Assembly (NCBI RefSeq): GCF_000236685.1
Contig: NC_016633.1
Location: 186,001 to 250,000, forward strand
Direction of reading: 5' to 3'
DNA length: 64,000 bases
From: Sphaerochaeta pleomorpha str. Grapes
GTDB taxonomy: Bacteria > Spirochaetota > Spirochaetia > Sphaerochaetales > Sphaerochaetaceae
Part shown: piece by piece, positions 60,965 to 64,000 of the stretch
Numbering within the stretch: position 1 is the first letter of the stretch
How the letters are laid out: the number at the start of each line of letters is the position of its first letter
The notes under the pieces: model-generated
What the model saw: the letters and a program-made list of their open reading frames with translations, nothing else
Told to the model about the DNA's origin: nothing
The model's database searches: none
Position numbers and translations under genes: made by a program

Positions 60965-62113
60965 TCAATGTCTCTTGATAAACGCTGCAGGTATGGTTGC
61001 AAGAATGGCAAAGAAAGCACAGGCAATAAACACAAAAGAAATACCATAGAATGAAGAGATGGTGCCCAGCAATAAGGGGGCAATCGTAGCAGCAATACTG
61101 ACTACAAAGGAATGTATCCCAAAGGCCTTTTCATATCCTTCACTCTCGCAAACTGAATTGGCAAGCATAGTGCTCGTGATGGGGGCAGTACCTTTGGTCA
61201 ATCCACCGAGAATAAAGGCAAACAAGAGAACAAAAGGAATGGATTTTGCCAACGTCAAGGCAATCAAGAACAAAGCCATGGCCAATTCACAGATTATGAA
61301 GGTCCTTTTCTGTCCAAATGAATCAACAACACGCCCCAAAAGTGATTTACCTAGGAGGTTACCGATAAAAAATACACTGGTAAACAATCCAATGAAAGAA
61401 GCCGGAATACCATTTCCAGCAAAAAGGAACGGAAGGAATAAAAACAAAGAAGAACTGGCCAGAGCATCGATTACACTACAACTGCAAGCTTTCAAGAATT
61501 CTTTATTCTTGAAGTATTGTAGGGAATACGGAGTCTTACTGTCCTTTTTTACAGCAACTGCTTCCTTGTTTCTGTGATTGATACTGGTATAAAAGACTGC
61601 AAACAGGAGAAAGGGGATACAACCAAAGATAACTGCTGTCTTTTTCCAACCGATGAATACGATGATAAACGTAACAGCAGAAGAGATACCTACCCGGCCA
61701 AGGTCACCGATAGCCATGAAAGATCCCATTTTTCTTCCTAATCCGGTGGTTTTGGAATGTTCTTTGACAATGGATGAGAAAGCAACAGGATGAAAAACCC
61801 CAAAACCAATACCTGCAAAAATGAAAGCCAGGAGTAAAAGCATAAGGCCATTGGAACTTGCAACGATAAAGAAACTGCCCCCGTAGAATAACAAACAGGC
61901 CAACAATACCTTCATCATTCCAAATCGTTTTGCTACATAAACAGAAGGAAGTGCCAGAACAATACCTGAAGCGTTGAGTATAGAGCCCAATAAACCGACA
62001 GCATACATCGAGAGCCCTATATCTTTCTGGATAAAGGGTAAAAACAACGGCAATGTTGCAAGGTACCCATCATTGAGAAAATGGAATAAAGAGAGTAACA
62101 AACCATTGTTCAT
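60965..62113 (-). CDS. MFS transporter (Fsr-like exporter)
   Basis: 382 residues with about 12 hydrophobic helices. The start MNNGLLLSLFHFLNDGYLATLPLFLPF and the loop VAKRFGMMKVLL after helix 2 (the R-x-G MFS loop), plus GVFHPVAFSSIVKE near residue 105, resemble the fosmidomycin-resistance (Fsr) group. The second half has GRVVDSFGQKRTF, the mirror loop. It probably exports a toxic compound using the proton gradient; the substrate is unknown. The inverted repeat AACCAAAA/TTTTGGTT at 60921-60942 between it and the DUF2075 gene may act as a weak terminator. Confidence 0.9.
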   Translation of the reverse strand: MNNGLLLSLFHFLNDGYLATLPLFLPFIQKDIGLSMYAVGLLGSILNASGIVLALPSVYVAKRFGMMKVLLACLLFYGGSFFIVASSNGLMLLLLAFIFAGIGFGVFHPVAFSSIVKEHSKTTGLGRKMGSFMAIGDLGRVGISSAVTFIIVFIGWKKTAVIFGCIPFLLFAVFYTSINHRNKEAVAVKKDSKTPYSLQYFKNKEFLKACSCSVIDALASSSLFLFLPFLFAGNGIPASFIGLFTSVFFIGNLLGKSLLGRVVDSFGQKRTFIICELAMALFLIALTLAKSIPFVLLFAFILGGLTKGTAPITSTMLANSVCESEGYEKAFGIHSFVVSIAATIAPLLLGTISSFYGISFVFIACAFFAILATIPAAFIKRH

Positions 62114-62443
62114 AGTAGGTAATTACCCGATGGTATAGAGACCGGTTGAGGGAAGGCAACCGGTTCACGCTTCATAGCATGCCCGAAACAAGTATCTGAG
62201 GGTGCTTGTTCTGTGTCGCACGGTTTTATGATAGAAATTGAAAGAGAATTTCTTTTTTTGGGCAGACTAGGCATAAAATTAATCCTACTTTTAGCTTCAT
62301 AGTAGCATTTACCTAAGAGGAAGCGAACGGGAAAATTTTCCTATTATTGCAATGGTATTGATTGAAGCCTAAGAAAATGCCAAAAAATAAAGACATACAG
62401 GTATGTATGCCAATTACTAATTCCTTGCTATGGAATATCCCTG
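62114..62443. other. Intergenic region upstream of the MFS gene
   Basis: 330 bases without a gene. It holds the upstream region of the minus-strand MFS gene and the 3' end of the HD-domain gene. AT-rich; no clear repeat or hairpin. Confidence 0.45.
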
Positions 62444-63187
62444 TCAGGCCTTGCGTCCCCTATTATGGGAAAGGTATTCATGGATCGCTGCAATCTTGTC
62501 ACTGATGGACACCACAAAGCTCTCCTTGTACCGGGGGATAGGCCTCGTCTTGGGGAACATATGCTTCACGATGATGTCAGCCTCCAGATCACTTACCTCG
62601 AAGTATTTTTGGGCATTTTCCAAGGCAATATAAGGGTGTTCTTTGCCGTGCAGGGATTTACTGATGTCGTTTGCTTTCCGTTCTCTCCAGTCATATAAAA
62701 AGAAATCATGCAGAAGACCACCTCTGGCAGCAGCTTTATAATCCAAGCCGAGAACCCTTGCAATAGAGTAGGAGATATAGGCGACGCGAACTACATGGTC
62801 GTAGATATGGTTGGAATGATGGAAATACCCCTTGAGTTTGTTAAATTCCGTATGGGAGAGAATATCGCCGGTGAGATTGAAAAACTCTCTGCGGTGCGGC
62901 CGCGCAATAGAAGAAAAAGGGCCAAGCAGAAATATGCCAATATGAAGGCAAGATAGCGAAGCCAGCAAGAACAAGAAAAGGGTTGTTTCAGAATAAAGTG
63001 GATAATTCTTCACAAAGACCTGTGAGATCATAGAGAAGGCAAACAAGAGGGAAGGTATAGTAACCAGCAACCGTAGCAGCCAAAGATTACCGAAATAAGA
63101 ATTTTTGCTACTATTTGTTGTTGTCAGAATCTTGTCTCCCCTTGAAATAATTAGGTCAACAGTAGCCTCTAGGGAAAAGTGGGTCAA
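62444..63187 (-). CDS. Membrane-anchored HD-domain phosphohydrolase-like protein
   Basis: 247 residues if the TTG at 63187 is used; there is no ATG near the start, so the 5' end is uncertain. Two to three helices (residues 33-95) precede an HD domain: HVVRVAYISYSIARVLGLD near residue 129, GGLLHDFFLYDW with the HD pair near 155, HPYIALENA near 184 and IIVKHMFP near 205. The metal-binding pattern H...HD...H...H is complete. It probably hydrolyses a phosphate ester or nucleotide. The related soluble HD family is common in Firmicutes; function unknown. A perfect inverted repeat covers the start codon. Confidence 0.82.
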   Translation of the reverse strand: MTHFSLEATVDLIISRGDKILTTTNSSKNSYFGNLWLLRLLVTIPSLLFAFSMISQVFVKNYPLYSETTLFLFLLASLSCLHIGIFLLGPFSSIARPHRREFFNLTGDILSHTEFNKLKGYFHHSNHIYDHVVRVAYISYSIARVLGLDYKAAARGGLLHDFFLYDWRERKANDISKSLHGKEHPYIALENAQKYFEVSDLEADIIVKHMFPKTRPIPRYKESFVVSISDKIAAIHEYLSHNRGRKA

Positions 63188-63198
63188 GTGGTTGACCC
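63181..63198. promoter_or_regulatory. Perfect palindrome over the HD-domain gene start
   Basis: GGGTCAA-GTGG-TTGACCC, a seven-base inverted repeat with a four-base centre overlapping the predicted start codon. It could be an operator or a translation-blocking hairpin. Confidence 0.4.
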
Positions 63199-63515
63199 TG
63201 TTTTATAAAAAAATCTTATGGTTTTAAAACTAGCTAATTTTATATACCAATAGTATTAGACAGATGTCCAATGAGCTACATGCAGTGCTTCTTGGAGTAC
63301 TCAGATAGCCTTCGATCATAAAAAACAAGGTTTGTCATTTATGTTTCGATACATGCCGTTTGGATTGCCTTTCAAAACCCTCCCTACATTCCAGTCAGCT
63401 GATAGCAGTACCTATGTTTTCTGCCGCAGTCTGGTAGGGAGGTCATAAAGCAGGCCCCCCTTGAAGCCAATGGAGGTAATCATTGGCTTCAAGGGAGACC
63501 TTTCAAATCTGTCTT
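63188..63515. other. Intergenic region with 15-bp hairpin after the GH3 gene
   Basis: 328 bases between the GH3 stop and the HD gene start. CCCTTGAAGCCAATG (63458-63472) pairs perfectly with CATTGGCTTCAAGGG (63481-63495), loop of eight bases. It is a strong stem 20 bases beyond the GH3 stop and probably ends or protects that transcript, although the T-run on the minus strand is short. Confidence 0.7.
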
Positions 63516-64000
63516 TTATAACCGCTTGACCAAAATCGGGGTTTTAAACTTCCAATCCTTTTCCAACGTGCGAACTGTTCCTGTGACAAAAATCTCCTGT
63601 CTCCAGACAATTTCCTCACAAGATTTCCCGATCATGATTTCAAATGTTCCCGGTTCTACAATTCTCTGTATGCCATCGACAACAAAGGAAAGCATATCGG
63701 AAGGCAAAACAAAGGTAACCTCGCTCTTTTCTCCCGGTTGCAAGGAAATCCTGGCAAATCCTTTCAGTTCCTTTACTGGGCGGACGATTGAAGCAACGGC
63801 ATCGTGTATATATAGTTGCACGATTTCGTCTCCTGCAACCATACCGGTATTTGCAATGGTTGCAGAAATCCTCACTTCCCCCTGCGTGGTAATCTCCTGT
63901 CTGTCAACCATGCAATTCTCATAAGAGAACTGTGTATAGCTCAACCCGAACCCGAACGGAAAGAGGGCACCGTATTCCCGTTGCCGGGGAAACCCGCCAG
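63516..64000 (-). CDS. Glycoside hydrolase family 3 (beta-glucosidase-like), C-terminal part, cut by window edge
   Basis: The frame is open from the window edge leftward to the stop at 63516, about 161 residues. The conserved FPFGFGLSYTQF motif (coding bases about 63935-63970) is the hallmark just before the C-terminal fibronectin-III-like domain of GH3 enzymes. That domain follows: EVRISATIANTGMVAGDEIVQLYI, then RPVKELKGFARISLQPGE and a VEPGTFEIMIGKS segment. The catalytic domains lie outside the window, so specificity (glucoside, xyloside) cannot be judged. It probably degrades oligosaccharides taken up by the cell. Confidence 0.93.
   Translation of the reverse strand, partial: GGFPRQREYGALFPFGFGLSYTQFSYENCMVDRQEITTQGEVRISATIANTGMVAGDEIVQLYIHDAVASIVRPVKELKGFARISLQPGEKSEVTFVLPSDMLSFVVDGIQRIVEPGTFEIMIGKSCEEIVWRQEIFVTGTVRTLEKDWKFKTPILVKRL

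Overview
The window most likely comes from an anaerobic, non-helical spirochaete close to Sphaerochaeta. This is inferred from a Borrelia-type P13 porin, substrate-binding proteins whose mature N-termini carry a small G-x-KE motif and no lipobox, a fermentative [FeFe]-hydrogenase operon, many sugar and amino-acid uptake genes, and moderate GC. I saw no rRNA, tRNA, CRISPR array or insertion sequence. About 50 genes are packed in short operons on both strands.

Layout. 1-2083: a TAXI-type TRAP transporter (permease cut by the window edge, DUF1850 protein, binding protein). 2293-6726: a UbiA-family prenyltransferase, a PAS-GAF-HD-GYP c-di-GMP phosphodiesterase and a P13 porin. 6827-14906: a sugar ABC importer with an AllA-like cupin and DhaK/DhaL kinase subunits, transcribed divergently from a LacI regulator; both strands have near-consensus promoters and matching operator half-sites. 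15577-19889: a polyferredoxin/secreted-protein pair, an OmpR-type two-component system and a secreted protein, linked by an identical 18-bp direct repeat at the same distance from two of the genes. 20170-22858: a 5-oxoproline operon (DUF969/DUF979 transporter, Pcp, gamma-glutamylcyclotransferase-like protein). 23643-29085: a trimeric [FeFe]-hydrogenase whose NuoF-like subunit is fused to a GltD-like NADPH oxidoreductase.

29351-41043 is the most unusual block. It is a ten-gene operon with a fused FdrA-DUF1116 protein and a separate DUF2877 protein (the AllF/AllG/AllH oxamate carbamoyltransferase families), a cyclase-family hydrolase, a GNAT-like protein, a thiolase fold lacking the nucleophilic cysteine paired with a DUF35 protein, a GntR regulator and a three-subunit molybdenum hydroxylase. 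It reads as an uncharacterised catabolic pathway, probably for an N-heterocycle or ureido compound.

41117-56214 holds an RRM protein, an amino-acid ABC importer behind a terminator-like leader, a GGDEF protein, two paralogous 68-residue Cys-rich proteins, diaminobutyrate aminotransferase and decarboxylase, a C69 hydrolase, membrane and ankyrin proteins, a radical SAM protein, and an FMN-binding lipoprotein behind 20-bp tandem operators. 56479-60891 looks like an accessory or defence island: a YfaP-like lipoprotein, an HNH endonuclease, an XRE-MazG fusion whose promoter lies inside a perfect palindrome, and a frameshifted DUF2075 helicase with a nuclease-like N-terminus. The window ends with an MFS exporter, an HD-domain membrane protein and the C-terminus of a GH3 glycosidase.
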